In this document: piece after piece, positions 10,380 to 20,475 of the stretch
How positions within the stretch are numbered: position 1 is the first letter of the stretch
Layout of the letters: each line of letters starts with the position of its first letter
NCBI RefSeq assembly: GCF_000739715.2
Contig: NZ_BBJC02000007.1
Coordinates: forward strand, 46,691-110,690
Origin: Falsirhodobacter sp. alg1
GTDB lineage: Bacteria; Pseudomonadota; Alphaproteobacteria; Rhodobacterales; Rhodobacteraceae
Reading direction: 5' to 3'
DNA length: 64,000 nt
Made by a program: the position numbers and the translations under genes
Notes under the pieces: generated by a model
Told to the model about the DNA's origin: nothing
The model's database searches: none
What the model saw: the letters and a program-made list of their open reading frames with translations, nothing else

Positions 10380-12005
10380 ATGCGTCTCACTCTGATGAAT
10401 GACCAACAGGAAGAACTGAAGCCGCGCATTACCGTTTTCGGTGTGGGCGGGGCCGGGGGCAACGCGGTCAACAACATGATCGAGCAGCAGCTTGAGGGCG
10501 TCGAATTCGTTGTGGCGAATACAGATGCGCAGGCGTTGCAGCAAAGCAATGCCACGGCCAAGATCCAGATGGGCCTTAAGGTTACCGAAGGTCTGGGTGC
10601 GGGCGCGCGTCCTTCTGTAGGAGCTGCCGCTGCAGAAGAAACGATCGAGGAGATCGTGGACCATCTGGCAGGCGCGCATATGTGCTTCATCACCGCCGGT
10701 ATGGGCGGTGGCACGGGTACGGGCGCCGCGCCGATCATCGCGCAGGCCGCGCGTGAACTGGGTGTGCTGACCGTCGGTGTCGTGACCAAACCCTTCCAGT
10801 TCGAGGGCAACAAGCGGATGCGTCAGGCCGATGAGGGCATCGATGCACTGCAGAAGGTCGTCGACACGCTCATCATCATTCCGAACCAGAACCTGTTCCG
10901 TCTGGCGAATGACCGCACCACCTTTACCGAAGCCTTCGCAATGGCCGATGACGTGCTGTATCAGGGTGTGAAAGGTGTGACCGACCTGATGGTCCGTCCG
11001 GGCCTTATCAACCTCGACTTTGCCGACGTTCGCGCGGTGATGGACGAGATGGGCAAGGCCATGATGGGTACGGGCGAGGCCGAGGGCGAAGAGCGCGCGA
11101 AGATGGCGGCCGAGAAGGCGATTGCCAACCCGCTGCTGGACGAAGTCAGCCTGACGGGCGCCAAGGGTGTTCTCATCAACATCACCGGCGGCTACGATCT
11201 GACGCTGTTCGAGCTGGACGAAGCTGCGGAAACCATCCGCAACAAAGTCGACGAGAATGCGAACATTATCGTAGGGTCGACGCTCGATACCACGATGGAA
11301 GGACGCATCCGCGTTTCCGTTGTTGCAACGGGCATCGAGGCGGCAAAGTCGCAGATCGAATCCACGCCACAGCGCCGCCCGCTGGCGCAACCGCTGGCCA
11401 CACCGGCCCCGACACCCGCACCCGAAGCGCGCAGTGTCGCACAGCCGGCAGCACGCCAGCCGGCACCAGCGCCGCAGCCGCCTGCACAGCCTTCGGGCCG
11501 GACCATGTTCGAACACGCGCCGGAAGAGGCATCGCACGATGATCAGGGCGATGATCTGCCGCCGCCCGCATATCGTCCGCAACCTGCGGCTGCACCCCAG
11601 CCTCCGGTGCAACAGCGCGCGCAACGCGCTCCTTCGGTGAACGATGATGCGTCTTCCTTCGTCGCGCCGCGCCCGCGTCAGGCTGCGACCGAGGCTGGAA
11701 CACCTTCGCCGGATACGATGGCGCGCCTGGCCGCTGCCGTAAGCAAAGTGCCGCCACGTGGTTCCGCTGCAGCGGCACCCCCGCGTCCGTCGGAACCTGC
11801 ACCGCGTCAGCAGCCGCCGGCAGAAAAAGCGCGTTTCGGAATTGGGTCTCTGATCAACCGTATGGCCGGCCACTCGGAGCCGCACCAGCCCGAACGTGCC
11901 CCCTCGCGCCCGCAACAGCAGGTCGCCTATGACGAGGATCAGGCGCCGAATCCGGACCAGGAACGTATCGAGATTCCGGCCTTCCTGCGTCGACAAGCGA
12001 ATTAA
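10380..12005 (+). CDS. ftsZ: FtsZ, tubulin-like division GTPase with long linker
   Basis: Tubulin-like GTPase that forms the Z-ring. The protein has 541 residues. The GTPase core (about residues 15-330) has [15 protein letters not shown], the tubulin signature [10 protein letters not shown] and the T7-loop region [12 protein letters not shown] proline-, alanine- and glutamine-rich linker of about 190 residues follows and ends in the conserved C-terminal peptide [10 protein letters not shown], which binds FtsA and other partners. Long linkers are usual in Alphaproteobacteria. The gene has its own ~180 bp leader (with TATAAAT around 10251) and is followed by an intrinsic terminator. Confidence 0.98.
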   Translation: MRLTLMNDQQEELKPRITVFGVGGAGGNAVNNMIEQQLEGVEFVVANTDAQALQQSNATAKIQMGLKVTEGLGAGARPSVGAAAAEETIEEIVDHLAGAHMCFITAGMGGGTGTGAAPIIAQAARELGVLTVGVVTKPFQFEGNKRMRQADEGIDALQKVVDTLIIIPNQNLFRLANDRTTFTEAFAMADDVLYQGVKGVTDLMVRPGLINLDFADVRAVMDEMGKAMMGTGEAEGEERAKMAAEKAIANPLLDEVSLTGAKGVLINITGGYDLTLFELDEAAETIRNKVDENANIIVGSTLDTTMEGRIRVSVVATGIEAAKSQIESTPQRRPLAQPLATPAPTPAPEARSVAQPAARQPAPAPQPPAQPSGRTMFEHAPEEASHDDQGDDLPPPAYRPQPAAAPQPPVQQRAQRAPSVNDDASSFVAPRPRQAATEAGTPSPDTMARLAAAVSKVPPRGSAAAAPPRPSEPAPRQQPPAEKARFGIGSLINRMAGHSEPHQPERAPSRPQQQVAYDEDQAPNPDQERIEIPAFLRRQAN

Positions 12006-12027
12006 TTCCGTTACATCCATTATCAAG

Positions 12028-12058
12028 GCCCGGCCGTAGCGCCGGGCTTTTTCTTTTT
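12028..12058 (+). terminator. Intrinsic terminator downstream of ftsZ
   Basis: GCCCGGC (12028-12034) and GCCGGGC (12041-12047) form a 7-bp GC stem with a six-base loop, followed directly by TTTTTCTTTTT. It lies 23 bp after the ftsZ stop and should end the division transcript before lpxC. Confidence 0.9.
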
Positions 12059-12115
12059 AATTCAGTCGTTTATGGCTTGTGTGTGCTGTTGTCACATGGC
12101 GTCACAAAGAGTGAG

Positions 12116-12144
12116 TTGAGACTGGACGCGTGATTTCCTACCTA
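12116..12144 (+). promoter_or_regulatory. Candidate sigma-70 promoter for lpxC
   Basis: TTGAGA (12116-12121), 17 bp, then TACCTA (12139-12144), about 50 bp upstream of the lpxC start and downstream of the ftsZ terminator. Only consensus-like similarity supports it. Confidence 0.4.
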
Positions 12145-12196
12145 TCCTAACAAGGCGGCTTGATGTCGCGATCCAGAACCAAGGAAGGTGTTTGCT

Positions 12197-13117
12197 ATGC
12201 AACGCACTCTCAAATCCGCAGCTACTTTCACGGGCCTCGGCCTTCACACCGGGCGTCCGGTGCGCATGACTGTACGGCCAGCATCGGCGGATTACGGTAT
12301 CTGGTTTCGTCGTACAGACCTGAAGGAAGGCGATGCACTGATCCCCGCACGTTGGGATGCGGTCGTTCCTTCGAAGCTTTGCACTCTATTGGCAAACGCT
12401 GCCGGTGCGACTGTTTCGACGGTGGAGCATGTGACAGCCGCCCTTGCCGGTTGCGGTATTCATAACGCGCTGATCGAGATCAGCGGGCCCGAAGTTCCGA
12501 TCCTTGACGGTTCGGCTGCGATGTTTGTTGAGCGTTTTCTTGCCGCCGGTCTGCGGGAGCAGATGGTGCCGGTTCGCGCAATTCGGGTCATGGACACGGT
12601 TGAAGTGCGCGAAGGGGATGCCATCGCCCGTTTGGAGCCGGCAGAGATGATGGAAATCAACTTTGAGATCGACTTCGCCGAGCGGGCGATTGGCCATCAG
12701 TCCAAGAACCTGAACATGTCGAATGGCGCATTTGTACGCGAACTGTGCGACAGCCGCACCTTCTGCCGCCAGTCCGACGTTGATGCGATGCGGGCCAACG
12801 GTCTGGCATTGGGCGGTACGGTGGATAACGCTGTTGTGTTTGATGGCGATCACGTCGTCAGCCCGGGCGGTTTGCGCCACCCGGATGAGCCGGTGCGTCA
12901 CAAGATGCTGGATGCGCTTGGCGATCTGTCCTTGGCCGGCGGGCCGGTTTTGGGCCGATATACAGGCATTCGGGCCGGTCACGCGATGACCAACCGTTTG
13001 CTGCATGCCCTGTTCGCTCGTCGTGGCGCGTGGAAAATGGTCGAATGCGGCCCGCAAACCGGCCTCAAACTGCCCGGCGTAGGTGTTGTTCGCGCTGATC
13101 TGGCTGCCGTGGCCTGA
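12197..13117 (+). CDS. lpxC: LpxC, UDP-3-O-acyl-N-acetylglucosamine deacetylase
   Basis: Zn-dependent deacetylase, the committed step of lipid A synthesis. The ATG at 12197 (MQRTLKSAATFTGLGLHTG) is chosen because AAGGAAGG at 12181-12188 has good spacing; a GTG three codons upstream lies inside that site. The protein is 306 residues. The predicted Zn ligands are H78 (VEHVTAALAG), H235 and D239 (HKMLDALGDLSLAG), and GHAMTNRLLHAL near the C-terminus carries the catalytic histidine. It stands downstream of ftsZ as in Escherichia coli and Rhodobacterales, but with its own promoter region. Confidence 0.97.
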   Translation: MQRTLKSAATFTGLGLHTGRPVRMTVRPASADYGIWFRRTDLKEGDALIPARWDAVVPSKLCTLLANAAGATVSTVEHVTAALAGCGIHNALIEISGPEVPILDGSAAMFVERFLAAGLREQMVPVRAIRVMDTVEVREGDAIARLEPAEMMEINFEIDFAERAIGHQSKNLNMSNGAFVRELCDSRTFCRQSDVDAMRANGLALGGTVDNAVVFDGDHVVSPGGLRHPDEPVRHKMLDALGDLSLAGGPVLGRYTGIRAGHAMTNRLLHALFARRGAWKMVECGPQTGLKLPGVGVVRADLAAVA

Positions 13118-13231
13118 TGGTTTTCCGGACAAAGGCATTTTGCCACCCGGATTTATCTGTGCTACGACATCCCGAACACTGTGCCTTGCCTCAAGGTACG
13201 GCGAACGGAAACCCACGAGGAATGGCAAGAC

Positions 13232-14068
13232 ATGGCAGGCAGTAAGTCAGGCGGGCGGGTGCTTTGCACGGCGCTGGTGTTGGGTTTGCTCGCCGGGTGC
13301 GGCGGCGGAAAAGACAAAGGCCCGAACTTTGAAGCAATGTCCGCCGAGCAGATTTACTCCCAGGGTGTGGCCATGGTCGATGCGGAGCCAGAGCAGGCAA
13401 TCCGCTACCTGTCCGAAATCGAACGGCTTTATCCCTACACCCAATATGCCAAACGTGCGCTGATCCAGCAGGCCTATGCCTACCATCAGGCCAAGGAATA
13501 TGAAGAGGCCCGGAATTCGGCGCAGCGCTTCCTTGATACCTATCCCGCCGATCCGGATGCGGCCTATGCCCAGTATCTGCTCGCGCTGTCTTATTACGAT
13601 CAGGTCGATGAAGTGGGGCGTGATCAGGGCCTGACATTTCAGGCATTGCAATCCCTGCGGACTGTGATGGAGAAATATCCTGACAGCCCCTATGCACGCA
13701 CCGCGTCGCTGCAATTCGATGTGGCCTTTGACCATCTTGCTGCAAAAGAGATGGAAATCGGCCGCTACTATCTGAAAAAGCAGAATTATCCTGCAGCAAT
13801 CAGCCGTTTCCGTTCGGTGGTGGAGCAATATCAGACCACAAGCCAGACGCCCGAGGCGCTGCACCGTCTGGTGGAGGCATATCTGGCACTTGGCTTCAAC
13901 GACGAGGCGCAGTCGGCCGGGGCAATTCTCGGATATAACTATCGCTCGTCTCCCTTCTATGATGATACCTATCGTCTGCTGACCGGCCGTGGGCTGAATC
14001 CGAAAGTGACCGGCAACAACTGGCTTTCCTCGGTCTATCGTCAGACGATCCGGGGTGAGTGGCTCTGA
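13232..14068 (+). CDS. bamD: BamD, outer-membrane assembly lipoprotein
   Basis: Lipoprotein subunit of the BAM complex, which inserts beta-barrel proteins into the outer membrane. From the ATG at 13232 (MAGSKSGGRV) the product is 278 residues. It has a signal peptide with lipobox LLAGC, the lipidated cysteine being residue 23, followed by TPR repeats (for example IYSQGVAMVDAEPEQAIRYL, then YPYTQYAKRALIQQAYAYH). The family is usually 240-290 residues. recN begins 22 bp downstream, as is usual in this group. Confidence 0.95.
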   Translation: MAGSKSGGRVLCTALVLGLLAGCGGGKDKGPNFEAMSAEQIYSQGVAMVDAEPEQAIRYLSEIERLYPYTQYAKRALIQQAYAYHQAKEYEEARNSAQRFLDTYPADPDAAYAQYLLALSYYDQVDEVGRDQGLTFQALQSLRTVMEKYPDSPYARTASLQFDVAFDHLAAKEMEIGRYYLKKQNYPAAISRFRSVVEQYQTTSQTPEALHRLVEAYLALGFNDEAQSAGAILGYNYRSSPFYDDTYRLLTGRGLNPKVTGNNWLSSVYRQTIRGEWL

Positions 14069-14090
14069 CAGCACCTGCCGGGGGGATCTG

Positions 14091-15734
14091 ATGCTCCGTA
14101 CGCTTGATATTCGTGACATGCTCATCATCGAGCGGCTTTCTCTGGCGTTCCAGCCGGGGCTGAACGTCCTGACAGGGGAAACAGGGGCCGGCAAGTCGAT
14201 CCTGCTGGATTCGCTGGGCTTTGTTCTGGGCTGGCGGGGCCGGGCGGAACTGGTCCGGGCTGGCGCGGAAAAGGGCGAGGTTACAGCCGTTTTCGACCTT
14301 CCGGCGGGCCATGCGGCACGCGCGGTGTTGGATGAAGCGGGGATCGAGGCGGATGAGGAACTGATCCTTCGCCGCGTCAACCACACGGATGGCCGCAAGA
14401 CCGCTTGGGTGAATGACCGCCGTGTATCGGGCGAGGTTCTGCGTGCCTTGTCCGACGCGCTTATCGAATTGCACGGTCAGCACGATGATCGCGGGCTTTT
14501 GAACCCGCGCGGCCACCGGCAGATGCTGGATGTATTTTCGGATTCCAACATCAGCCCTGTGCGCCGGGCCTGGTATGATCTGGGACAGGCCCGCCGTGTT
14601 CTGGCCGACGCCGAGGCTGCCCTTGCGCTGATCCGCGCCGAAGAGGATTACCTGCGGCACGCTGTGGCCGAGCTGGACAAGCTGGATCCGCAGCCGGGCG
14701 AAGAGGCCGGTCTTGATATCCGCCGCCGTGCCATGCAGGGGGCGGAGCGGATCCGGGACGATGTGATCCGCGCCCATCAGGCCATGTCCGACAAGGGTGC
14801 GGAGGGCCTGTTGACCGATGCCGCCCGCTGGCTTGAAGGCGCCTCCGACCGGGCCGAGGGGCGGTTGGAGGCCGCGCTTGCCGCGCTGACCCGCGCACAG
14901 ATGGAACTGGGTGAGGCGCAGCAGGGGGTGGAAAACTGCCTTTCGGCGCTGGATTTCGACCCGACGGAATTGGAACAGATCGAAGAGCGGTTGTTTGCAA
15001 TCCGGGCCTTGGCACGAAAGCATGATGTTCTGGCCGATGATCTTGCGGTTTTTGCCGATGATCTCCGGCGGCGTCTTGCAGCGCTGGATGGCGGAGAGCG
15101 TGACATTGCCGCCATGCGCCGCGTGGTGACCGAGGCCGATCTTGCCTATCGGGCCGCTTCGGAAAAACTGACGTCTGTGCGTCGCAAGGGGGCTCTGCGA
15201 CTGGACAAGGCGATGGCCGCCGAACTTGCGCCGCTGAAAATGGAACGGGCTGTTTTCGAGACATTAGTCACACCGGTAGAACCGGGCCCGGAAGGGGCCG
15301 ATCATGTCGCCTTTACCGTGGCCACCAACCCCGGCGCACCGCCCGGACCGCTCAACAAGATTGCATCGGGCGGGGAGCTGTCCCGTTTCCTGCTGGCGCT
15401 GAAGGTCTGCCTGACCGGCGATGCGCGCGATGTGACGATGATCTTTGATGAGATTGACCGGGGTGTGGGCGGAGCCACTGCGAATGCCGTGGGCCGTCGC
15501 CTGAAGGCATTGGCCGAAGGGGGCCAAGTTTTGGTCGTTACGCATTCGCCCCAAGTTGCGGCATTGGGCGCCCACCATTGGCGTGTGGAAAAACGGGTTC
15601 GGGGTGGAATGACCACTTCTACCGTCGTTCCGCTGGACGAGGCGCAGCGGGTGGACGAGGTAGGCCGGATGCTGGCGGGTGATACGATCACCGAGGCCGC
15701 GCGCGAGGCTGCGCGCGACCTGTTGGCGGGTTAG
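14091..15734 (+). CDS. recN: RecN, SMC-like DNA repair ATPase
   Basis: Cytoplasmic SMC-type ATPase in recombinational repair of double-strand breaks. The start at 14091 (MLRTLDIRDMLII) follows GGGGGAT; the protein is 547 residues. Walker A TGETGAGKSILLDSLG lies at about residues 28-43, a long coiled-coil region sits in the middle, then the signature ASGGELSRFLLALK and Walker B MIFDEIDRGVGG. No GTTC-N7-GTTC box is visible directly in front of it, so SOS control would have to act through an upstream promoter. Its stop overlaps the convergent aminotransferase by four bases. Confidence 0.96.
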   Translation: MLRTLDIRDMLIIERLSLAFQPGLNVLTGETGAGKSILLDSLGFVLGWRGRAELVRAGAEKGEVTAVFDLPAGHAARAVLDEAGIEADEELILRRVNHTDGRKTAWVNDRRVSGEVLRALSDALIELHGQHDDRGLLNPRGHRQMLDVFSDSNISPVRRAWYDLGQARRVLADAEAALALIRAEEDYLRHAVAELDKLDPQPGEEAGLDIRRRAMQGAERIRDDVIRAHQAMSDKGAEGLLTDAARWLEGASDRAEGRLEAALAALTRAQMELGEAQQGVENCLSALDFDPTELEQIEERLFAIRALARKHDVLADDLAVFADDLRRRLAALDGGERDIAAMRRVVTEADLAYRAASEKLTSVRRKGALRLDKAMAAELAPLKMERAVFETLVTPVEPGPEGADHVAFTVATNPGAPPGPLNKIASGGELSRFLLALKVCLTGDARDVTMIFDEIDRGVGGATANAVGRRLKALAEGGQVLVVTHSPQVAALGAHHWRVEKRVRGGMTTSTVVPLDEAQRVDEVGRMLAGDTITEAAREAARDLLAG

Positions 15735-17095
15735 GCCACTTCGGCAAAAACCTGTTTCAATGCATCTTCCAGTTTGCCGAACATTTCTTCCAGATGGGCT
15801 TCGGTGCAGATGAACGGCGGGCACAGCACGATGGATTGACCAAGCGGGCGGCAGATCAGCCCGTGGTCCGTACAGGCATTGGCGATCCGCTCGCTGACCG
15901 AGAGATTGCCGGCAAAGGGGGTTTTCGTGGCCTTGTCCTGCACGGCTTCCAACGCGCCCATCAGACCTTTGCCGCGCCATTCCCCGATATTCGGATGCTC
16001 GGCCAGCCGGGCAAGGCCCGCTTCGAAGGCAGGTGTCAATGCGCGCACATTCTCTCCCAGCCCCCCCTCGATCAGGCCGATGGACGCGAGCGCGATGGCG
16101 CAACCGACCGGGTGGCCCGAAGCGGTGAATCCATGCGGAAACTCTTCGATCGCCTCGGATGCGGTGTGGATACGGTCTGACAGTTCGGGCCCCAGAATGA
16201 CGGCACCCATCGGGAAATAACCGGCCGTCAGCGCCTTGGACGCGATGATCGCGTCCGGAACGAAATCATAGGTCTCGCAGCCCCACATCGCACCGGTACG
16301 CCCGAATCCGCAAATAACCTCATCCGAGATCAGGGGAATGCCATGACGTTTCAGAATCGGCTGGATCGCCTGAAAATAACCGGCAGAGGGCGGGATCACG
16401 CCACCGGCGCCCATGACCGGTTCGGCCACAAAGGCAGCGATGGTGTCCGGCCCTTCGGCAAGGATCGTCGCCTCCAGTTCCTGGGCCAGGCGTGTGGTGA
16501 ATTGCGCCTCCGTTTCGCCTTCCTGACCGAAGCGCCAGTAATGCGGGCAGCCGACATGGATAAAGCCGGGCATCGGCAGGCCGAAAACCGAATTATAGGG
16601 CTTGCCGGTCATTGATGCGGAAACGGCTGTTACACCGTGATAGCCGCCGGTACGCGTGATGATCTTGCGACGTTGTGGCTGACCTTCGGCCCCTGCCAGA
16701 AACCACAGCATCTTGACCAGCGTGTCGTTCGCTTCGGACCCCGAATTGGTGTAGAAGACGCGACCGCGATCAAAGGGGGACAGTTCGACCAGCTTCTCCG
16801 AAAGCATCACTGTCTGATCGGACATCCGCCCGAAAAACGCGTGGTAACCGCCAAGCTTGGCATATTGATCCGAAGCGGCCTTGGCCAGCACGGGGTTGTC
16901 GAACCCCGCGACCATGTTCCAGAGGCCGGAGTTGGCATCCAGATAACGCCGTCCTTCGGTATCGACGATATATGGGCCTTCGCCCCGTTCCACGACCACG
17001 GTGCCGCGGGCGGCGATGGTGGGAAGGTCGGTAAAGCCGTAGAGCGTATGGGCCTCGGCGCGGCGATCCCAGCTGTTCGGTCGGTCGTTCGGCAC
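15731..17095 (-). CDS. Class III (PLP) aminotransferase, omega-amine type, in polyamine cluster
   Basis: PLP-dependent fold-type I aminotransferase of the omega-amino-acid/putrescine:pyruvate type, 454 residues. Visible motifs are YTNSGSEANDTLVKM, GGYHGVT, AEPVMGAGGVI, LISDEVICGFGRTG with D258 for the PLP pyridine nitrogen, and SKALTAGYFPMGAV with K287 as the Schiff-base lysine. It is the last gene of the minus-strand polyamine operon, 13 bp after the FAD oxidoreductase gene. Likely substrates are putrescine, GABA or a gamma-glutamylated amine, with pyruvate as acceptor; sequence alone cannot choose. Confidence 0.85.
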   Translation of the reverse strand: MPNDRPNSWDRRAEAHTLYGFTDLPTIAARGTVVVERGEGPYIVDTEGRRYLDANSGLWNMVAGFDNPVLAKAASDQYAKLGGYHAFFGRMSDQTVMLSEKLVELSPFDRGRVFYTNSGSEANDTLVKMLWFLAGAEGQPQRRKIITRTGGYHGVTAVSASMTGKPYNSVFGLPMPGFIHVGCPHYWRFGQEGETEAQFTTRLAQELEATILAEGPDTIAAFVAEPVMGAGGVIPPSAGYFQAIQPILKRHGIPLISDEVICGFGRTGAMWGCETYDFVPDAIIASKALTAGYFPMGAVILGPELSDRIHTASEAIEEFPHGFTASGHPVGCAIALASIGLIEGGLGENVRALTPAFEAGLARLAEHPNIGEWRGKGLMGALEAVQDKATKTPFAGNLSVSERIANACTDHGLICRPLGQSIVLCPPFICTEAHLEEMFGKLEDALKQVFAEVA

Positions 17096-17108
17096 GGAGT
17101 ATCTCCTG

Positions 17109-18377
17109 TCAGAGTCCTAGGCGGTCACGTAATCCATACCATGTCATGGCAAGCGCCAGAAGAGGGGAGCGCAGGGCAGATCCCCCCGGAAAGCGGTGCT
17201 GGGGCAGGCGGGCCATCAGGTCGAAACGGCCCGCTTCTCCGGCCACAGCCTCGGCCATGATCTTGCCGGCCATCGTGGCCATTGCCACACCATGCCCAGA
17301 ATAGCCCGAGGCCGAAAGTACGCCCCTTGCCACCCTGCGGAAGCAGGGCATCCGGTTCATGGTAATGGCCAGTGTTCCGCCCCAGGCATAGTCGATCCGC
17401 GCATCGGCAAGCTGCGGATATACCTTCAGCAGTGGTTTGCGGACTGTCTTGATGATATCGGGAAAACGGTAGCCATAGCTTTCGCCGCCCCCGAACAGCA
17501 GCCGGTTATCATCCGACATCCGCCAGTAATTCACGACGAACCGCGTATCGCAGGCGGCCACTGGCGCCATAAGGCCGGGCACAGGTTCGGTTGCAACGAT
17601 GAAGTTGTTGATGGGCATGACACGGGCGGCGACGCCCCCCTCCAATGCCCCCAGATAGCCGTTGCAGGCGAGGATGACGTGATCCGCCTGCACATGACCG
17701 TTTTCGGTGTGAACTGTGGTACCATCCAGACGGGTGACGGTGCTGCGTTCGTGAATGCGGGCGCGAGTGGCGCGGGCCAGGCCAAGCGCAAGGTTCAGCG
17801 GATGGACATGGCCAGCGCCCTGATCCAGATCGCCCCCCTTGTACACATCGGTCCCAAGCAGATCCGCCATTCGTGCCGCATCGACGGGCTGCACCTGATC
17901 GTAACCATAGTCCTTGGCCAGCTTTTCGGCATATCGGCGGGCATGATCGACCTCTGCCGTAGTCCGGCAGGCGTGGGCGATGCCGGGGCGATAGCCGGCC
18001 GGAATATCATGCCTTGCAATCAGATCATGCAGAAGGGTTTTCGCTTCTTCGGCCAGATTCCATAGATGGCGGGCATCGTTCATGCCCAGCATCGCCTCCA
18101 GATCGTCCTGCTCCCGCCGCTGACCGCTGCCAACCTGACCGCCATTGCGCCCCGAGGCCCCCCAGCCCACGCGCTGCGCCTCCAGCACCACAACATCAAA
18201 GCCACGTTCGGCCAGATGCAGGGCGGCCGACAGGCCGGTGTAACCCGCCCCCACGATGCAGACATCCGCGCGCGTGGCCCCTTGCAGTGGCGCAAACGCC
18301 GGCAGGGGGGTGGCTGTCGCGGCGTACCAGCTGGGAGGGTAGGCGCCGGGTTGGTCGTTGACGGTCAGCAGGTTCAT
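17109..18377 (-). CDS. FAD-dependent amine oxidoreductase, PuuB-like
   Basis: DAO-family flavoprotein resembling gamma-glutamylputrescine oxidoreductase PuuB. From the ATG at 18377 (MNLLTVNDQPGAYPPSWYA) it has 422 residues; this start overlaps the stop of the ligase gene as ATGA. The FAD Rossmann motif DVCIVGAGYTGLSAALHLAE lies near residues 38-57, followed by GWGASGRNGGQVGSG; the C-terminal GYSGHGVAMATMAGKIMAEA is typical of the family. Next to a glutamine-synthetase-like ligase it probably oxidises the gamma-glutamylated amine to an aldehyde. Confidence 0.85.
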   Translation of the reverse strand: MNLLTVNDQPGAYPPSWYAATATPLPAFAPLQGATRADVCIVGAGYTGLSAALHLAERGFDVVVLEAQRVGWGASGRNGGQVGSGQRREQDDLEAMLGMNDARHLWNLAEEAKTLLHDLIARHDIPAGYRPGIAHACRTTAEVDHARRYAEKLAKDYGYDQVQPVDAARMADLLGTDVYKGGDLDQGAGHVHPLNLALGLARATRARIHERSTVTRLDGTTVHTENGHVQADHVILACNGYLGALEGGVAARVMPINNFIVATEPVPGLMAPVAACDTRFVVNYWRMSDDNRLLFGGGESYGYRFPDIIKTVRKPLLKVYPQLADARIDYAWGGTLAITMNRMPCFRRVARGVLSASGYSGHGVAMATMAGKIMAEAVAGEAGRFDLMARLPQHRFPGGSALRSPLLALAMTWYGLRDRLGL

Positions 18378-19729
18378 ACGTTCAGCAACAGATGCTCCCG
18401 CTCCCACGGCGAAATGACGCCTTGGAATTCGCGGTATTCGTTTCGTTTCACGACATCATAGACCTTGCAGAACTCCTCACCCAGAATTTCGCGCAGCGCG
18501 GTATCCTCCTCCAGCAGGTCCAGCGCATCGGCAAGGTTGTAGGGCAGGTCGGTCTCGCTCATGTATGCGTTGCCGATACATTCCGAACGCGGGTTCTTCT
18601 TTTCCATCAGGCCAAGATAGCCGCAGGCCAGCGATGCCGCGATCCCGAGGTAGGGGTTGCAGTCCATCCCCGCCAGCCGGTTTTCCAGACGGCGAGAATC
18701 CGGGTCGGAAATCGGGATGCGTAATCCAGTGGTGCGGTTGTCGCGACCCCACTCCAGATTGATGGGGGCGGCAAAGTCGGGGATGTAACGGCGATAGCTG
18801 TTGACGTAGGGGGCCAGCAGCGCCACGGCGGCAGGCAGGTGGGTCTGCATGCCAGCGATGAAATGCAGGAAGGATTCGGACTCCAGTCCGTTTTCGTCGC
18901 AGAAGATATTCCTTCCGGTCACCATATCCGTGACGGAATGGTGGATATGCATGGCCGAGCCCGGTTCCCCCTCGATCGGCTTGGCCATGAATGTGGCAAA
19001 GCAATCATGCCGCAGGGCGGCCTCGCGGATCAGGCGCTTGAAGAAAAATATCTCGTCGGCCAGTCGGACAGGATCGCCATGGGCCAGATTGATCTCTACC
19101 TGACCTGCGCCGCCCTCTTGCAGGATCCCGTCGATTTCCAGCCCCTGCAGTTCGGCAAAGTCATAAATGTCATCGATCACCTTGCCGTATTCATCGACCG
19201 CACTCATGGAATAGGCCTGCCGGCCTGCAGCACGGCGGCCCGAACGACCCATGGGCGGCATTACCGGCATGTTCGGGTCGATATTCTTGGCAACAAGGAA
19301 GAATTCCATTTCAGGTGCCACGACAGGCGACCAGCCCTGATCGTTATAGAGCTTCACCACGCGTTTCAGTACGTTGCGCGGGGCGGAGGCGACTGGTTCA
19401 CCCGATTGGGTCATCGCGTCGTGGATCACCTGAATGGTCACATCCGCCGTCCAGGGGGCTGCACTGGCCGTGGAATAATCGGGGTAAAGGATCATGTCCG
19501 GCTCGGTAAATGCCCCGGTCGGGTTCTGCGACCATTCGCCGGTAATCGTCTGCAGAAAGATGGAGTTGGGTAAGAAAAAGCTTTTCTGCTTTTCGAATTT
19601 GGACGCGGGCATGGCCTTGCCGCGTGCGACGCCCGCCACATCCGAGACGATGCACTCCACCTCATCCAGACGGCGGCCTGCGATGTATTCGCGGGCTGCT
19701 TCAGGCATTTTTTCGGTCCAGTGTGTCAT
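18374..19729 (-). CDS. Glutamine synthetase family ligase, PuuA-like (gamma-glutamylpolyamine synthetase)
   Basis: Protein of 451 residues with the glutamine synthetase fold. It shows the MEFFLV Glu metal site, EGGAGQVEINL, KPIEGEPGSAMHIHHS and the NLEWGRDNRTTGLRIP motif. True GlnA proteins carry different surroundings and an adenylylation tyrosine segment; the sequence and its placement beside a PuuB-like oxidoreductase and an amidotransferase favour gamma-glutamylation of putrescine or another amine. It is two bases downstream of the amidotransferase gene and overlaps the FAD gene by four. Confidence 0.87.
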   Translation of the reverse strand: MTHWTEKMPEAAREYIAGRRLDEVECIVSDVAGVARGKAMPASKFEKQKSFFLPNSIFLQTITGEWSQNPTGAFTEPDMILYPDYSTASAAPWTADVTIQVIHDAMTQSGEPVASAPRNVLKRVVKLYNDQGWSPVVAPEMEFFLVAKNIDPNMPVMPPMGRSGRRAAGRQAYSMSAVDEYGKVIDDIYDFAELQGLEIDGILQEGGAGQVEINLAHGDPVRLADEIFFFKRLIREAALRHDCFATFMAKPIEGEPGSAMHIHHSVTDMVTGRNIFCDENGLESESFLHFIAGMQTHLPAAVALLAPYVNSYRRYIPDFAAPINLEWGRDNRTTGLRIPISDPDSRRLENRLAGMDCNPYLGIAASLACGYLGLMEKKNPRSECIGNAYMSETDLPYNLADALDLLEEDTALREILGEEFCKVYDVVKRNEYREFQGVISPWEREHLLLNV

Positions 19730-19731
19730 GT

Positions 19732-20406
19732 CTACCTCGGCTGCATGAAGAAATCGGCAATGCGACGCGCCATGGGTTCGCGGGCATTTGGTTGCCCCAG
19801 GCGGGCGGTTGCATCCGCAATCCGTTCGGCAGGGACAGTGGCGCCACGCAGATGGATCAGACCTTCTACGGCGGCGTCGGAAAATTCGGGATGGGCCTGA
19901 ATGGTCAGGGCACGATCATCGTACACCATTGCGGCATTCGCGCAGAAGGCCGAGCTTGCCAGAACCCTCGCGCCCTCCGGTACGGCAACGACCTGATCCT
20001 GATGCCATGCGTTGAGGGTCAGCGTCTCTCCCTCGAACTCATAATCCGTGGCGCCTACGGACCAGCCATTCGCATATTTCTCGACCCGTCCGCCCAAGGC
20101 CTGCGCGATGATCTGATGGCCAAAGCAGATGCCGACCAGCGGCACGCGCGCGGCATAGATATTGCGGATGAGATCTTCCAGCGGGGCGATGAAGGCATGG
20201 TCCTCGTACACGCCATGGCGGGATCCGGTGATCAACCAGCCGTCGGCCTGATGCACATCTGTCGGGAAATCCATGTCGGTGACCCGCCACGTCCGGAAGG
20301 TAAATCCATTTCCGGCCAGAAGGGCCTCGAACATGTCGGGGTAGTCACCGATTTTCGTTTTTATATCGTCGGGTGCGTCGCCAGTTTGCAAAATGCCGAT
20401 CAGCAT
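19732..20406 (-). CDS. Class I glutamine amidotransferase-like hydrolase
   Basis: Protein of 224 residues from the ATG at 20406 (MLIGILQTGDAPDDI), which is more family-like than the GTG/TTG-type starts further up. It has the triad of class I GATases: nucleophile C94 in VGICFGHQ, and H172 and E174 in QAHPEF. In this operon it could hydrolyse a gamma-glutamyl bond, playing the part of PuuD (gamma-glutamyl-GABA hydrolase), though PuuD itself belongs to another branch of the GATase superfamily. The role is inferred from neighbours; the fold is clear. Confidence 0.85.
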   Translation of the reverse strand: MLIGILQTGDAPDDIKTKIGDYPDMFEALLAGNGFTFRTWRVTDMDFPTDVHQADGWLITGSRHGVYEDHAFIAPLEDLIRNIYAARVPLVGICFGHQIIAQALGGRVEKYANGWSVGATDYEFEGETLTLNAWHQDQVVAVPEGARVLASSAFCANAAMVYDDRALTIQAHPEFSDAAVEGLIHLRGATVPAERIADATARLGQPNAREPMARRIADFFMQPR

Positions 20407-20475
20407 GGAATCCGTCCAGATTAGGTTCGCCCCCAACCTAGTCACATGGCGGGGGCGGCGTCCAGCGGTCCCTGA

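Noticed and set aside
10317..12026. Minus-strand open frame of 569 codons
   Set aside because: Antisense of ftsZ; the Arg/Cys-rich part mirrors the Ala/Pro-rich linker codons.
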